DNA from: JADJPG01 sp964491875
GTDB taxonomy: Bacteria > Verrucomicrobiota > Verrucomicrobiia > Limisphaerales > JADJPG01
Direction of reading: 5' to 3'
DNA length: 64,000 nucleotides
NCBI GenBank assembly: GCA_964491875.1
Contig: CAZBIC010000008.1
Span: 119,519-183,518 of the forward strand
Positions 9,203 through 17,591 of the stretch are shown here, piece by piece. The notes beneath the pieces were generated by a model. The model ran no database searches and was not told the DNA's origin. It saw only the letters and a program-made list of their open reading frames with translations. The translations under genes and the position numbers were made by a program. Each line of letters begins with the position of its first letter. Position 1 is the stretch's first letter.

Positions 9203-10549
9203 ATGAAACGACTTGTCTCCGATTACGGAATGCTCGGCGCGCTCCTGCTCCTCTGCGCGTTCTTCAGCTGGCGCACGTGGGATGAGCAGCATCCAACTGG
9301 CGAAGCCGCAGGCCAGTTCGTGGCATCGGCCGTCGAGAAAGCCGTCGGAGGGAAGGGCCGCGTGCTCATCGCGGCGCGCGATAACGACGAGGATCGACTC
9401 TTCACCTCCACGCTCAGCAATCGTCTCAGCAAATCCGGTCTGACCATCGTCAGCATCGTTCACGGCGAACCGGTCGACGCCCGACGCGCCATGAATGCGG
9501 CAGTGGAAGCCGGTGGTGGCATCGATGTCATTGCCTGCAACCACGCGACCGCGGCGTGGCCGGTGTTCAAAGGTCTGGCGGAGAAGATTCCGCAACTGGC
9601 GCACACGTTCATCATCCAGCCGCGCAGCTATCATTGGCCGAACTTTCTCAAGACAGACAATCTGCTCAACGTCGCCAACCAAATCGTGGTCATCGCCATC
9701 ATCGCGATCGGGATGACGCTCGTGATCATAACCGGCGGCATCGATCTTTCCGTCGGCAGCATCGTCGCGCTCTCCGCAGTCGTCACGACGTGGCTCATCG
9801 CGCGCGTCGCGGGTGCGGAGCAGGCCTCGGCAACGGCGATGTTTCTCGCGTGTGCGGCCGGGGTCGCTGTTGGTGCGGCGATGGGACTGTTCTCCGGCGT
9901 TATGATCACCGGCTTCGCGATTCCGCCGTTCATCGTCACGCTGGCGATGATGCTGGTCGGAAGCGGCTTCGCCTACCTGCTCGCGCGCGGCGAATCGATC
10001 TACCAAATCCCCGAGAGCTTCATCTGGCTCGGGCGCGGCACTGTGGCCGGCGTGCCGAACTCCGTCGTTCTCATGCTCGCGCTCTACATCGTCGCGCACG
10101 TCGTGATGAGCCGGATGGCGCTCGGTCGTTACGTTTACGCGGTCGGTGGCAATCGCGAGGCTGCTCGTCTCTCGGGCGTGCCGGTCGTCACCGTTCTGCT
10201 GCTCGCCTACACCTTGAGCGGCGCGCTGGCGGGACTCGGCGGCGTCATCACGGCGTCGCAGCTCAAGAGCGGCTCGCCGAACTACGGCACGATGTACGAG
10301 CTTTATGTCATCGCGGCGGTCGTCGTGGGCGGAACCAGTTTGTCGGGCGGCGAAGGGAAGATTTTTGGAACGCTTATCGGCGCGTTCATCATCGCCGTGA
10401 TCCAGAACGGAATGAACCTCACCGGCGTCGAAAGCTACACGCAGAAGGTCGTGCTCGGCCTCGTCATCCTCGGCGCGGTGCTGCTCGACATGCTCAAGAA
10501 GCGCGGCTGGTTTCGCCGAACCCGCATCGCGCGAGAAGCCGTTCGATGA
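9203..10549 (+). CDS. Sugar ABC transporter permease, RbsC type, with an inserted domain outside the membrane
   Basis: Residues about 159-440 are a standard RbsC-family permease, with the conserved IGMTLVIITGGIDLSVGSI, YAVGGNREAARLSGVPV and VVVGGTSLSGGEGKIFGTL. The N-terminus differs. A first membrane segment (MLGALLLLCAFFSW, residues 10-23) is followed by about 130 hydrophilic residues before the second segment. This insert has alternating strands and helices (KGRVLIAARDNDEDR, LTIVSIVHGEP, GIDVIACNHATAAWPVF) that look like one lobe of a periplasmic sugar-binding protein. By topology it should lie on the periplasmic side. Last gene of the operon, two bases after the ATPase gene; its 3' end overlaps the opposing flavoprotein gene by 56 bp. 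Confidence 0.92.
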   Translation: MKRLVSDYGMLGALLLLCAFFSWRTWDEQHPTGEAAGQFVASAVEKAVGGKGRVLIAARDNDEDRLFTSTLSNRLSKSGLTIVSIVHGEPVDARRAMNAAVEAGGGIDVIACNHATAAWPVFKGLAEKIPQLAHTFIIQPRSYHWPNFLKTDNLLNVANQIVVIAIIAIGMTLVIITGGIDLSVGSIVALSAVVTTWLIARVAGAEQASATAMFLACAAGVAVGAAMGLFSGVMITGFAIPPFIVTLAMMLVGSGFAYLLARGESIYQIPESFIWLGRGTVAGVPNSVVLMLALYIVAHVVMSRMALGRYVYAVGGNREAARLSGVPVVTVLLLAYTLSGALAGLGGVITASQLKSGSPNYGTMYELYVIAAVVVGGTSLSGGEGKIFGTLIGAFIIAVIQNGMNLTGVESYTQKVVLGLVILGAVLLDMLKKRGWFRRTRIAREAVR

Positions 10550-12056
10550 CCTCGCGGCCGACGCCGAGTTTGGGCGCTGCTTCCAGCAGATCGTCGGCGA
10601 GACACGGATACCAATTCCTCCGGGAAGCATCGCCGAGCCGCGCGAGATTGATCGGGTCGACGGCGTGTTGAATGGCGCTGAGGAGTTCCTGCTTCGATCT
10701 CGCGGTAGATCCTTCCCGAACCAATCGCAGGCATTCGTGCAGGGCCGGACCGAAGGTCGTATCACCCTCCAGCAGGAAACTCGGCTGAGCCTTCGTGCCG
10801 ATTCGCCGGCGCGTCTCAGCCGTCATCGCGGCGGCGAAATAGAGCATCGTGACGGCGGAGAAGGTTTCGAAGTCACCCATGCTCGCGTAGAGCGAGCCGA
10901 CCAGTTCAGCGGTGACATCCAGTTCTAGCAGGGTTTGCTGCTCGTAGGCTTGCAGGCGAGGCGCGAACCGTTCGGTTCCCCATTCCGTTTCCAGCGTGGC
11001 CGCGAGTCGTTCGATGCCGAGCAGCGTCAGTGGAAAGCCATTCGAGAGCAGCGGATCGACGAAGCCGGCGGCGGACGGGAGCAGCGCCCAGTTCGCTCCA
11101 GCGACCGTTTGCGTGCGAAACGAAAGCTTCGGCGTGTGTACGAATGGAACAGTGGGCTGGGCATTGGCGAACTGTCGGGCCGCACTCGGCAAGGCTTCGA
11201 GCAGACGCCGCCACGCAAGTTCACCTTCCGAGAAACGAAACTTCTTCGCGACATCGCTCGTCGCCGCCACGCCGGCGCTCGTAATGCCGTTGTTGAAACG
11301 CAGCACCCACGTCCAGCCGCCGTTGAAGATGTGATGCAGCGCGGCGTCATCGACCGGATACGGCGGTGTTTCGGCCAAAGGTTCGAGAGCGTCCCATCGC
11401 TCAACGCCGGTGAAGTGCGTGTAGAGCGCCTCGGTGTGTGGCAGGTGGTTGAAGGATTTCTCTCCCAATCCAAGCGTGCGGTGGAGCACGCCGTGCGGCC
11501 CGCTGGCATCGATGACGAATCGCGCCTGAATCTCCACGGACTCACCCTGGCGCTCGCCGCGAAGAGTCGCGCCGCCGGGTTTCATTTCCACGGCGTTCAA
11601 ACGAGTTTCATCGAGATATTCGACGCCGAGTCGCTGCGTTTCGCGGACCAGGAAGTGATCGAAATCCGGCCGATACCAGTGCGTGTCCGCGATGGCGTCG
11701 TGCGGACTGGCGGCGACGAGCAGCTCGTTCGAGCGATTGGACTCCCCGCTCCACGGCTGGCCAAGTGTGTGATGGTAGAAGGTGAAGCCGCGCTTCAATC
11801 CGCAGGCAACTTCGGGATGCTTCTGCTGCCACGTTCCCCATTTGGTGAGCGTGGCGACCTCGGGCAAATCGTAGCGACGGGCGAGTTCCTCGAGCAGCAG
11901 GTTGGCGAGCGGCGTGGAGGATTCGCCGATTGCAAAGCGCGGATGCGTGCCGCGTTCGATCATCACCACGGAGCGTCCGAGTCGCTTCGCGATCATTGCA
12001 ATGAGCGAGCCGCCGAAGCCGGAACCGATGACGGCGATGTCGAACGAGGTTTTCAT
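10494..12056 (-). CDS. FAD-dependent oxidoreductase of the tryptophan-halogenase-like superfamily
   Basis: Start at 12056: its ATG shares the ATGA overlap with the upstream radical SAM gene and has AGGA just before it. The 520-residue protein starts with an FAD-binding Rossmann motif (IGSGFGG, residues 10-16) and ERGTHPRFAIGESSTP, the signature shared by flavin-dependent halogenases and geranylgeranyl-reductase-like proteins. A second FAD motif (FVIDASGPHG) and GFVDPLLSNG follow. K88, in GLKRGFTFYH, aligns by eye with the halogenase catalytic lysine. The diagnostic WxWxIP is changed to WTWVLRF, so a true halogenase activity is uncertain; it may be an epoxidase, reductase or monooxygenase. Coupling suggests action on the product of the radical SAM enzyme. 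Confidence 0.8.
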   Translation of the reverse strand: MKTSFDIAVIGSGFGGSLIAMIAKRLGRSVVMIERGTHPRFAIGESSTPLANLLLEELARRYDLPEVATLTKWGTWQQKHPEVACGLKRGFTFYHHTLGQPWSGESNRSNELLVAASPHDAIADTHWYRPDFDHFLVRETQRLGVEYLDETRLNAVEMKPGGATLRGERQGESVEIQARFVIDASGPHGVLHRTLGLGEKSFNHLPHTEALYTHFTGVERWDALEPLAETPPYPVDDAALHHIFNGGWTWVLRFNNGITSAGVAATSDVAKKFRFSEGELAWRRLLEALPSAARQFANAQPTVPFVHTPKLSFRTQTVAGANWALLPSAAGFVDPLLSNGFPLTLLGIERLAATLETEWGTERFAPRLQAYEQQTLLELDVTAELVGSLYASMGDFETFSAVTMLYFAAAMTAETRRRIGTKAQPSFLLEGDTTFGPALHECLRLVREGSTARSKQELLSAIQHAVDPINLARLGDASRRNWYPCLADDLLEAAPKLGVGREVIERLLARCGFGETSRAS

Positions 12057-13063
12057 TCCTGAGCGCCGAACTCCGACTCGGCGTGAGCATGGCAAGCGAC
12101 TGCGGGTTCGAGCGATTGCGTGAAGTTCATCCGTTCCAATCGCTCCTTCCGCGCGGTGAAGCAGGCCGGACAATTGGAGAATCGCTCCAAGTCCCACGTG
12201 TCAGCGAAGACGCGTCCGCGCCGCTGTGCGAGGGCGTCATCGAACGCGGCTTCGAAGGTCGCGAGTTTCGGCGGAGCGAAATCGCCGCGAGCTTCAAGGG
12301 TTTCCAGCGCACCGTTTCCAAGACGGGTGGGAATGAGGGAAACCACGCTGGCGCCGCAATCGAAGGCGAAACGGACGGAGCGACCGGCCCATTCGCGCGC
12401 TTCCGATTCGTCGAGAAACGGCGGCTTCACGAGCACGAACACTCGGAGAGCGATGTCGTGTTGGCGCAGGAACTCCGCGGCGCGCGAGAACTGATCGAGT
12501 GTCATCCGCTTGTTGAGCTTCGGCAGCACATCGGGATGCACGGTCTCCAAACCCACCGCGACCTCGAGCTTGCCGGTGAGCCTGTCGCGAAATCGCGGCG
12601 CGGATTCGCCGACCAGCGCGGGATGACATTCCACGATGACGCGTTCGAATCCGCGGACTCGTTCTGCGATCGCCGCGAGGTCCTCCGGAGGAATCGCGCG
12701 CGGATCGAAGAAGCTCCCGCTGTTGTAGAGTTTGATTTGGCGAGCCGACGGAAGTCGCGCGAGGGCGTAGTCGATTTGCGCGGGGATGGCTCCGGCGGGC
12801 ACGGTTTCAGTGAGCGTGTTCTTCCACAAGTCGCACATCAGGCAACGCCACGGGCACTCGCGGTTCGTCAGGAACAGCGTGGCGACGGGAACGACTTCGC
12901 CGGACTCGGCGCGTTCCTGCTCGGTGAGAAACGCGTAGGGCTGCCCGGCATCGACTGGATTGCGCGGGCCGCGGCGCGTGAGAATCCAGCGGTCCCGTTC
13001 AGCCGCCGAGCTGGGGTAGCTGACGGCGTCGGTGGGCGACGGATGTGTCCCGCGATGCGACAT
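12053..13063 (-). CDS. Radical SAM protein, RaSEA/TIGR01210-like
   Basis: The 336-residue protein carries the radical SAM cluster motif CPWRCLMC (C70, C74, C77) after an opening strand ATLFLTNRE. Further features are IKLYNSGSFFDP, VIVECHPALVG, AVGLETVHPDVLPKLNKRM and a C-terminal CxxC (SNCPACF). The NSGSFF and GLETVHP blocks resemble radical SAM enzymes of the archaeosine-synthase partner/Elp3-like type; this placement is from memory and tentative. It is translationally coupled (ATGA) to the halogenase-like flavoprotein gene downstream. The last ten codons (HAESEFGAQE) lie over a copy of the dispersed palindrome family, so the C-terminus may be repeat-derived and not functional. Confidence 0.82.
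   Translation of the reverse strand: MSHRGTHPSPTDAVSYPSSAAERDRWILTRRGPRNPVDAGQPYAFLTEQERAESGEVVPVATLFLTNRECPWRCLMCDLWKNTLTETVPAGAIPAQIDYALARLPSARQIKLYNSGSFFDPRAIPPEDLAAIAERVRGFERVIVECHPALVGESAPRFRDRLTGKLEVAVGLETVHPDVLPKLNKRMTLDQFSRAAEFLRQHDIALRVFVLVKPPFLDESEAREWAGRSVRFAFDCGASVVSLIPTRLGNGALETLEARGDFAPPKLATFEAAFDDALAQRRGRVFADTWDLERFSNCPACFTARKERLERMNFTQSLEPAVACHAHAESEFGAQE
12061..12083. repeat. REP-like palindrome, single copy over the 3' end of the radical SAM gene
   Basis: The unit GCGCCGA-N8-TCGGCG at 12063-12083 belongs to the same family as the copies near 13.1, 14.1, 42.4, 46.25 and 49.0 kb. It is read in frame as AESEFGA at the C-terminus of the radical SAM protein, just before the coupled start of the flavoprotein gene. 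Confidence 0.75.
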
Positions 13064-13117
13064 GCGCGGGAAGCTTGCGGAGTCTGGAGGGGAGCGTCAA
13101 CGCGAGGGTGCAACTCC

Positions 13118-13269
13118 GGAGCGCCGATCTCCGAATCGGCGCGTTGCTGAGAATTCACAGAAGGTAACGAAGGAAACAAAGTCGGAAGAGTCCGCTGCTT
13201 CCTTCGTTGTCTTTGTTGCCTTCTGTTCTTTCGTCTTCGGGAGTCGCGCCGAATCGGAGTTCGGCGCTC
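13118..13269. repeat. Paired REP-like palindromes flanking an inner inverted repeat
   Basis: A left unit at 13118-13143 and its reverse complement at 13245-13269 each contain the core GCGCCGA-N8-TCGGCGC. Between them is an imperfect inverted repeat: arm 13158-13181 (begins CAGAAGGTAACGAAGG) and arm 13201-13225 (ends TTGTTGCCTTCTG), about 19 of 24 positions matching. The whole block fills the gap between the divergent radical SAM and serine hydrolase genes. A frame open across it encodes low-complexity residues and is not regarded as coding. Confidence 0.8.
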
Positions 13270-13331
13270 TAATCGCGTGGCTCGCAGGCTTCGCTTGGAG
13301 TCGGCGAGTGACTGCCTTAACGTCGCGCCCG

Positions 13332-14510
13332 ATGCGCGATGCCTCGACAAATTTGCCCCGGACGATCGCCCTGCTGGAGCAGGGACGACATTCCATTCTG
13401 CATCCGGGCGCGCAGTTGTATGTCTCGCTGCGAGGTGAGGTGATCGCCGATATGGCGCTGGGCGAGGCGCGGCCCGGTGTGGCGATGCGACCGGAAACGT
13501 TGACGCTCTGGCTCTCGGCGGGGAAACCGATCACGGCGGTCGCGATCGCTCAGTTGGTCGAGCGCGGGCGCTTGAGCTTCGACGATTCCGTCACCAAACA
13601 TCTGCCGGAGTTTGCGCAGGGCGGCAAGGAATCCATCACCCTTCGTTATCTGCTCACGCACACGGCGGGCTTTCGCGACGCGGACAAGCTGGCGGAGAAC
13701 TTGCCGTGGGACGAAATGATTGCCCGAATCTGTGCCACGACACTGGAGGCGGATTGGGTTCCCGGCGCGAAGGCAGGTTACCAGATCATGTCGAGCTGGT
13801 TCATCCTCGGAGAACTGATTCGGCGTGTCGATGGCCGGGAGGCTGGACGCTACGTGCGCGAGGAGATTTTCGAGCCGCTCGGCATGCGCGATTCGTGGAT
13901 GGGCGTTCCTGCCGACCAAATCACTGCTTACGGAGAACGGATGGCGATGATGTATTACTCGGGCCGCACCGAGTTTCGCGTGCATCCGTTTTGGAATGCG
14001 GCAGAAGATTTCGCGGCCTGTCGACCGGGGAGTGGCGTGCGCGGACCGATTCGGGAGCTGGGCAGGCTTTACGAAGCGTTGCTGGATGTGTTGTTGGAGC
14101 GCCGATCTCCGAATCGGCGCGAGGGTGATCCGGTATCGACAGGTGAACGCGCCGAATCGGAGTTCGGCGCTCCGGCGGGCGTGGTTTCGGCGACGATGTT
14201 GCGCGAACTGACGCGGCGACATCGCGAAGGGCTCTTTGATCACACCTTCCAGCACACGCTCGATATCGGGCTGGGCTTCATCGTGAACTCGAATCGTTAC
14301 GGCGCGGAGACGGTGCCTTACGGTTACGGACGCCACGCGTCGGAGGCGACGTTTGGTCACAGCGGTTCGCAAAGCTCGTGTGCCTTCGCCGATCCGGAGC
14401 ATGAGCTGGTCGTGGCGTGGCACTGCAATGGTCAACCCGGCGAGCCGCGTCACCAGAAGCGTGCGCGGGAGATTAACTCCGTCATTTATGAAGAGCTGGG
14501 GCTAGGTTGA
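13332..14510 (+). CDS. Serine hydrolase, class C beta-lactamase/esterase fold, with in-frame repeat insertion
   Basis: The frame is open from 13032, but the first 300 bases are dispersed repeat. The ATG at 13332 fits the family start (MRDASTNLPRTIALLEQ). The 392-residue protein has the serine nucleophile motif SAGK (S62 to K65) followed by LVERGRLSFDDSVTKHLPEF, a lid region LRYLLTHTAGF, and the third motif HSG in FGHSGSQSSCAF. The family includes penicillin-binding-like esterases and peptidases; there is no obvious secretion signal. Residues about 255-281 are encoded by a 78-base pair of REP-like palindromes inserted in frame between conserved segments (LYEALLDVL and GVVSATMLREL). The protein may tolerate this as a surface loop. 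Confidence 0.85.
   Translation: MRDASTNLPRTIALLEQGRHSILHPGAQLYVSLRGEVIADMALGEARPGVAMRPETLTLWLSAGKPITAVAIAQLVERGRLSFDDSVTKHLPEFAQGGKESITLRYLLTHTAGFRDADKLAENLPWDEMIARICATTLEADWVPGAKAGYQIMSSWFILGELIRRVDGREAGRYVREEIFEPLGMRDSWMGVPADQITAYGERMAMMYYSGRTEFRVHPFWNAAEDFAACRPGSGVRGPIRELGRLYEALLDVLLERRSPNRREGDPVSTGERAESEFGAPAGVVSATMLRELTRRHREGLFDHTFQHTLDIGLGFIVNSNRYGAETVPYGYGRHASEATFGHSGSQSSCAFADPEHELVVAWHCNGQPGEPRHQKRAREINSVIYEELGLG
14096..14173. repeat. Paired REP-like palindromes inserted in frame in a serine hydrolase gene
   Basis: Left unit 14096-14121 and inverted right unit 14148-14173 are separated by 26 bases. The block is 78 bases, or 26 codons, so the host frame is kept. The two units are translated as RRSPNRR and AESEFGAP, the same peptides read from other copies in this window. 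Confidence 0.88.
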
Positions 14511-14768
14511 GGATCGATTTGTCCTGGCGGAGTAGCTGGTAGGTTGTTTCTCATGCAACTGGCGCGAAGGTTCCGAGTATCGGCGATTCTGAGCATGACC
14601 TTGCCGATCCTGTAAGCAGGAACGCTGATCCTGCCGCCCGGATCGTTGGTCGCGGGAGGGATTCTGCCCCGGAGTGATGGCTCCGATGTGCGGCGATGAT
14701 CTTGAAGCGGTCCGCGAAGGTGCGACCGCTGGCGGCGTGAGGCTGGAGGTTTGGCGGCGCGCGCCGGC

Positions 14769-16727
14769 TTACGGAGCGTCTTCCGTGATCGTCAGCTGGG
14801 AGTTGATCGCGAGCTTGTCCGTCAGCACTTGTTGTTTGCCCGAGGGCCAGAGGACTTCAATCCGATCAATCTGCGCAGCGGCGCCCACGCCGATGTAGAG
14901 CGGCGCGGCGCTTTGCGCTAGGTAGCCGGACTTGCCATCGTGGAAGCGGTGGAACGTCTTCGCTCCGCAGTGAACCTTCACGGTGGCGCCCAGGGCGTCG
15001 CGGTTCGATTTGCTTCCGACCAGCCGGATCTTCAGGAACTGCGGCTTGCGCTTTGCGGAGAGATTGCTGATGAGCACCTGCGGCTTGTCGCTCCATTCGT
15101 TGGTGACGAGATCGAGGTCGCCATCGTCATCCAGATCCAGCGCGATGGAGGACCGTGAGCTTAATGTCCCGAGGACGCTGAGCGTGCCGTTCGTTCCGCG
15201 ACAAAGCGGGTGCTTCTTGTCTGCGCCATCGCAATCCAGCGTGAAAAATTCCTTCTCGATCCGATTGCCCGCGCGCGGTTCGATGCCGAGCACGAATTCG
15301 CTGTCTACGAAGCGTTGTCCACCGTCGTTCAACAGCACAGAGTTGATCGCGTATCGCAGCGGATAGCCCATGCCGGCGGTGACGAACATGTCCTCGTAGC
15401 CGTCCGCATTGAGGTCCGCCACGGTGACGCCCCACGGCCAGTAGGTTTCCGCGCCGAGCTTGCCGGAGACTTCCACGAAGCGGCCGCCGCCAAGGTTTTG
15501 GTAGAACGCATTTCCGAGAATGCAGTTGGCCGCGGTCTGCTTCGCAAGGGGTGACCATTCCACGGAACACCACGCGTCGCTCTTCTGTTTCTCGAAGGCC
15601 GGGCTGAAGTCCTGGTCGCCCGCCTTGATCTGCGCGGTCGTCATGTCCGAGTGCATGTCGGTGACGTAGAGATCCATGAGGCCGTCGAGGTTGTAGTCAA
15701 AAAACTTCACGCCCATCGCGCCCCACGGTGTCTTCGGAAAATACGCGGCGGTCTTGTCCACGAAACGCTGGCCGCGATCGTTTTCGTAGAACTTGTCTTC
15801 GCCGGACATGCTGGGCACGTAGAGATCGGGAAAGCCGTCCTGGTTCAGATCGCAGAACGTCGCGTCGCCGCTCCAGCCGCGATGTTCCAGGCCCATTTTC
15901 TTGGAGACGTCCTCGAACTTGCCGCCGCCGAGATTTTGGTAGAGCACGCTCTGCTCGCTGCGCGCCGCGAATTGCCAGCCTTGGAACGCGTCCGATCGGC
16001 CGAGGTAAAAGCCGCCGCGACCTTTCTCGTTGCGTGTGTAGACGCCGACATTCGCGACGAATAGATCGAGCAGGCCGTCGCGATTGAAATCAAAGAACGT
16101 TGCGCCCGAGGAATGGGCCGGGCGTTTCACGGTGAGGCCGGCGTCCGCCGTGATGTCCCGAAACTTGCCGCCACCGAGATTCTTGAACAACACGTTGCCC
16201 ATGCGGACGGTGGTCACGAACAAATCCGGACGGTCGTCATTGTCGATATCCGCGAACGAAGCGGCGACGCCGACCTTGTCCGCGAGCGCGACGCCGGCGG
16301 TGCGGGTGATGTTCTCAAACTTGCCGCCGCCGAGATTTCGCCAGAGCTCGTTGCCGCCGATCTGGTTCACGAAATAAAGATCGGTGCGGCCGTCGCCATC
16401 GACATCCGCCGCGGTCAGCGCGGTGCCGTGATCATAGTGAACGGCCTTGTAGTCCTTCGCGCCGTCATCCACGGGCCATTGATCGAACTGAATGCCGCTC
16501 TCCGCCCGGCGGTCGGTGAATTGAAAGTCGTGAACGACCTTCCATGATTTCGCTGCCGCGATCTGCTTTTGCTTGTTCAACTCCAGCGCCCGCAGCGTGC
16601 TTTCCGTCTGGCCGAAGGGATTGATGACTCGTTTTGTGACCTCGGCGCCGGAGAGGAAGTGGAGCGGGAGCGCCAGCAGCGTGGCAGCGGCGAGCGGATA
16701 CGTCAGGAGCGAGGTCGCGGGTTTCAT
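14769..16727 (-). CDS. Secreted CRTAC1-family FG-GAP/VCBS-repeat protein with UnbV/ASPIC tail
   Basis: The 652-residue protein begins with a signal peptide (LAAATLLALPLHFLSGAEV). Repeats of the FG-GAP/VCBS type follow, each with a calcium-loop-like DxDxDGxxD core: VDGDGRTDLYFVNQIGG, IDNDDRPDLFVTTV, FNRDGLLDLFVANVG, LNQDGFPDLYVPSMSG and LNADGYEDMFVTAG, forming an alpha-integrin-like beta-propeller. The C-terminal 90 residues (NRDALGATVKVHCGAKTFHR to IDRIEVLWPSGKQQ) are the UnbV/ASPIC domain. It should be exported and is probably involved in extracellular binding; no enzyme activity can be assigned. It is third in an operon, 12 bp after the FGE-like gene. Confidence 0.9.
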   Translation of the reverse strand: MKPATSLLTYPLAAATLLALPLHFLSGAEVTKRVINPFGQTESTLRALELNKQKQIAAAKSWKVVHDFQFTDRRAESGIQFDQWPVDDGAKDYKAVHYDHGTALTAADVDGDGRTDLYFVNQIGGNELWRNLGGGKFENITRTAGVALADKVGVAASFADIDNDDRPDLFVTTVRMGNVLFKNLGGGKFRDITADAGLTVKRPAHSSGATFFDFNRDGLLDLFVANVGVYTRNEKGRGGFYLGRSDAFQGWQFAARSEQSVLYQNLGGGKFEDVSKKMGLEHRGWSGDATFCDLNQDGFPDLYVPSMSGEDKFYENDRGQRFVDKTAAYFPKTPWGAMGVKFFDYNLDGLMDLYVTDMHSDMTTAQIKAGDQDFSPAFEKQKSDAWCSVEWSPLAKQTAANCILGNAFYQNLGGGRFVEVSGKLGAETYWPWGVTVADLNADGYEDMFVTAGMGYPLRYAINSVLLNDGGQRFVDSEFVLGIEPRAGNRIEKEFFTLDCDGADKKHPLCRGTNGTLSVLGTLSSRSSIALDLDDDGDLDLVTNEWSDKPQVLISNLSAKRKPQFLKIRLVGSKSNRDALGATVKVHCGAKTFHRFHDGKSGYLAQSAAPLYIGVGAAAQIDRIEVLWPSGKQQVLTDKLAINSQLTITEDAP

Positions 16728-16739
16728 GGGTGGTGGTGG

Positions 16740-17591
16740 CTACGGAGTGGGTGCTGTGGGAGCGGGCGGGGTTGCGGGAGTTGGTTGGGGCGCAGGTGGG
16801 CCGAGCAAGAGACGGAAGCCGACAAAGTGAATGCCATTCGACGGTGACATCATGAAGCGGCTCGAGGCGCGGGCGTAATCGACGTCCTGATTCCAGCCGC
16901 CGCCTTTGAAGACCTTGTATTTGCTGGTCGCCGGCCCTGCGGGATCGGTGACGGGCTTGCCGGGATACGGTTCGAACCAGTCGAGGCACCATTCCCAGAC
17001 GTTTCCGTGAGTGTCGTAAAGACCCCATGCGTTCGGCTTCTTCTGACCGACGGGATGTGTCGTCGCGTCGCAGTTCTCCGCCGTCCACGCGTATTGGTCG
17101 GCCATTTCCTTGTCGTCGCCGAAGTTGAACAGGTTCGTCGCGCCGGCGCGGCAGGCGTATTCCCACTCCGCCTCGGTCGGCAGACGGTATTCGAGATCGC
17201 TTGGCAAACGTCCGGCGGCGCGTTCGAGCTGGGTCACCTTCGCGCAGTAGTTGCTCGCGTCGAAGAAAGTGACTTTCTCGACCGGTCGATTCGAATCGCC
17301 GACGTAGTGGCTCGGATTCCGGCCCGTGATGGTGGCGTATTCGTGCTGCGTCACTTCGTATTTCCCAATCCAGAAATCGCGCGTGATGGTCACGGGAAAC
17401 TTCACCCGCAGGAACGTGCCGGCCTTGATCGCCACCATGTTGGTGACGGGGACGAGCTCTACCTTCTTCGCCGGAGTTGAAGTGGTGTCGCTGCTTTTCC
17501 GTTCGCAGCCGGACGACAGCGCGAGAATGGCGAGGAGAATGAGAGTGCCGGGAATTCCCGACGCAAGCTGAGCGAGTTTGACTGATTTCAT
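16740..17591 (-). CDS. Formylglycine-generating-enzyme-like (SUMF1-domain) lipoprotein
   Basis: The start at 17591 overlaps the preceding stop codon (ATGA), and an upstream in-frame start gives no signal peptide. The product has a lipoprotein signal (LALSSGC, acylated cysteine near residue 29), then a SUMF1/FGE-sulfatase fold of about 220 residues: MVAIKAGTFLRV, WIGKYEVTQHEYATITG, YRLPTEAEWEYACRAG, GLYDTHGNVWEWCLDWF and FKGGGWNQDVDYARASSRF. The copper-binding cysteine pair of active FGEs, expected just after GGGW, is absent, so it is unlikely to make formylglycine; many such domains are non-catalytic binding modules. It ends in a proline/alanine/threonine-rich tail. It lies between two CRTAC1-type genes and probably works with them at the envelope. 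Confidence 0.88.
   Translation of the reverse strand: MKSVKLAQLASGIPGTLILLAILALSSGCERKSSDTTSTPAKKVELVPVTNMVAIKAGTFLRVKFPVTITRDFWIGKYEVTQHEYATITGRNPSHYVGDSNRPVEKVTFFDASNYCAKVTQLERAAGRLPSDLEYRLPTEAEWEYACRAGATNLFNFGDDKEMADQYAWTAENCDATTHPVGQKKPNAWGLYDTHGNVWEWCLDWFEPYPGKPVTDPAGPATSKYKVFKGGGWNQDVDYARASSRFMMSPSNGIHFVGFRLLLGPPAPQPTPATPPAPTAPTP

Noticed and set aside
9017..10765. Antisense open frame over the RbsA and RbsC genes, about 582 codons
   Set aside because: Composition is low in hydrophobic pattern and rich in Arg/Asp/His. The RbsA and RbsC domains on the other strand are clear.
13032..13331. N-terminal extension of the serine hydrolase frame from 13032
   Set aside because: It reads through the paired palindromes and inner inverted repeat and has no conserved residues. 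The ATG at 13332 gives the family start.
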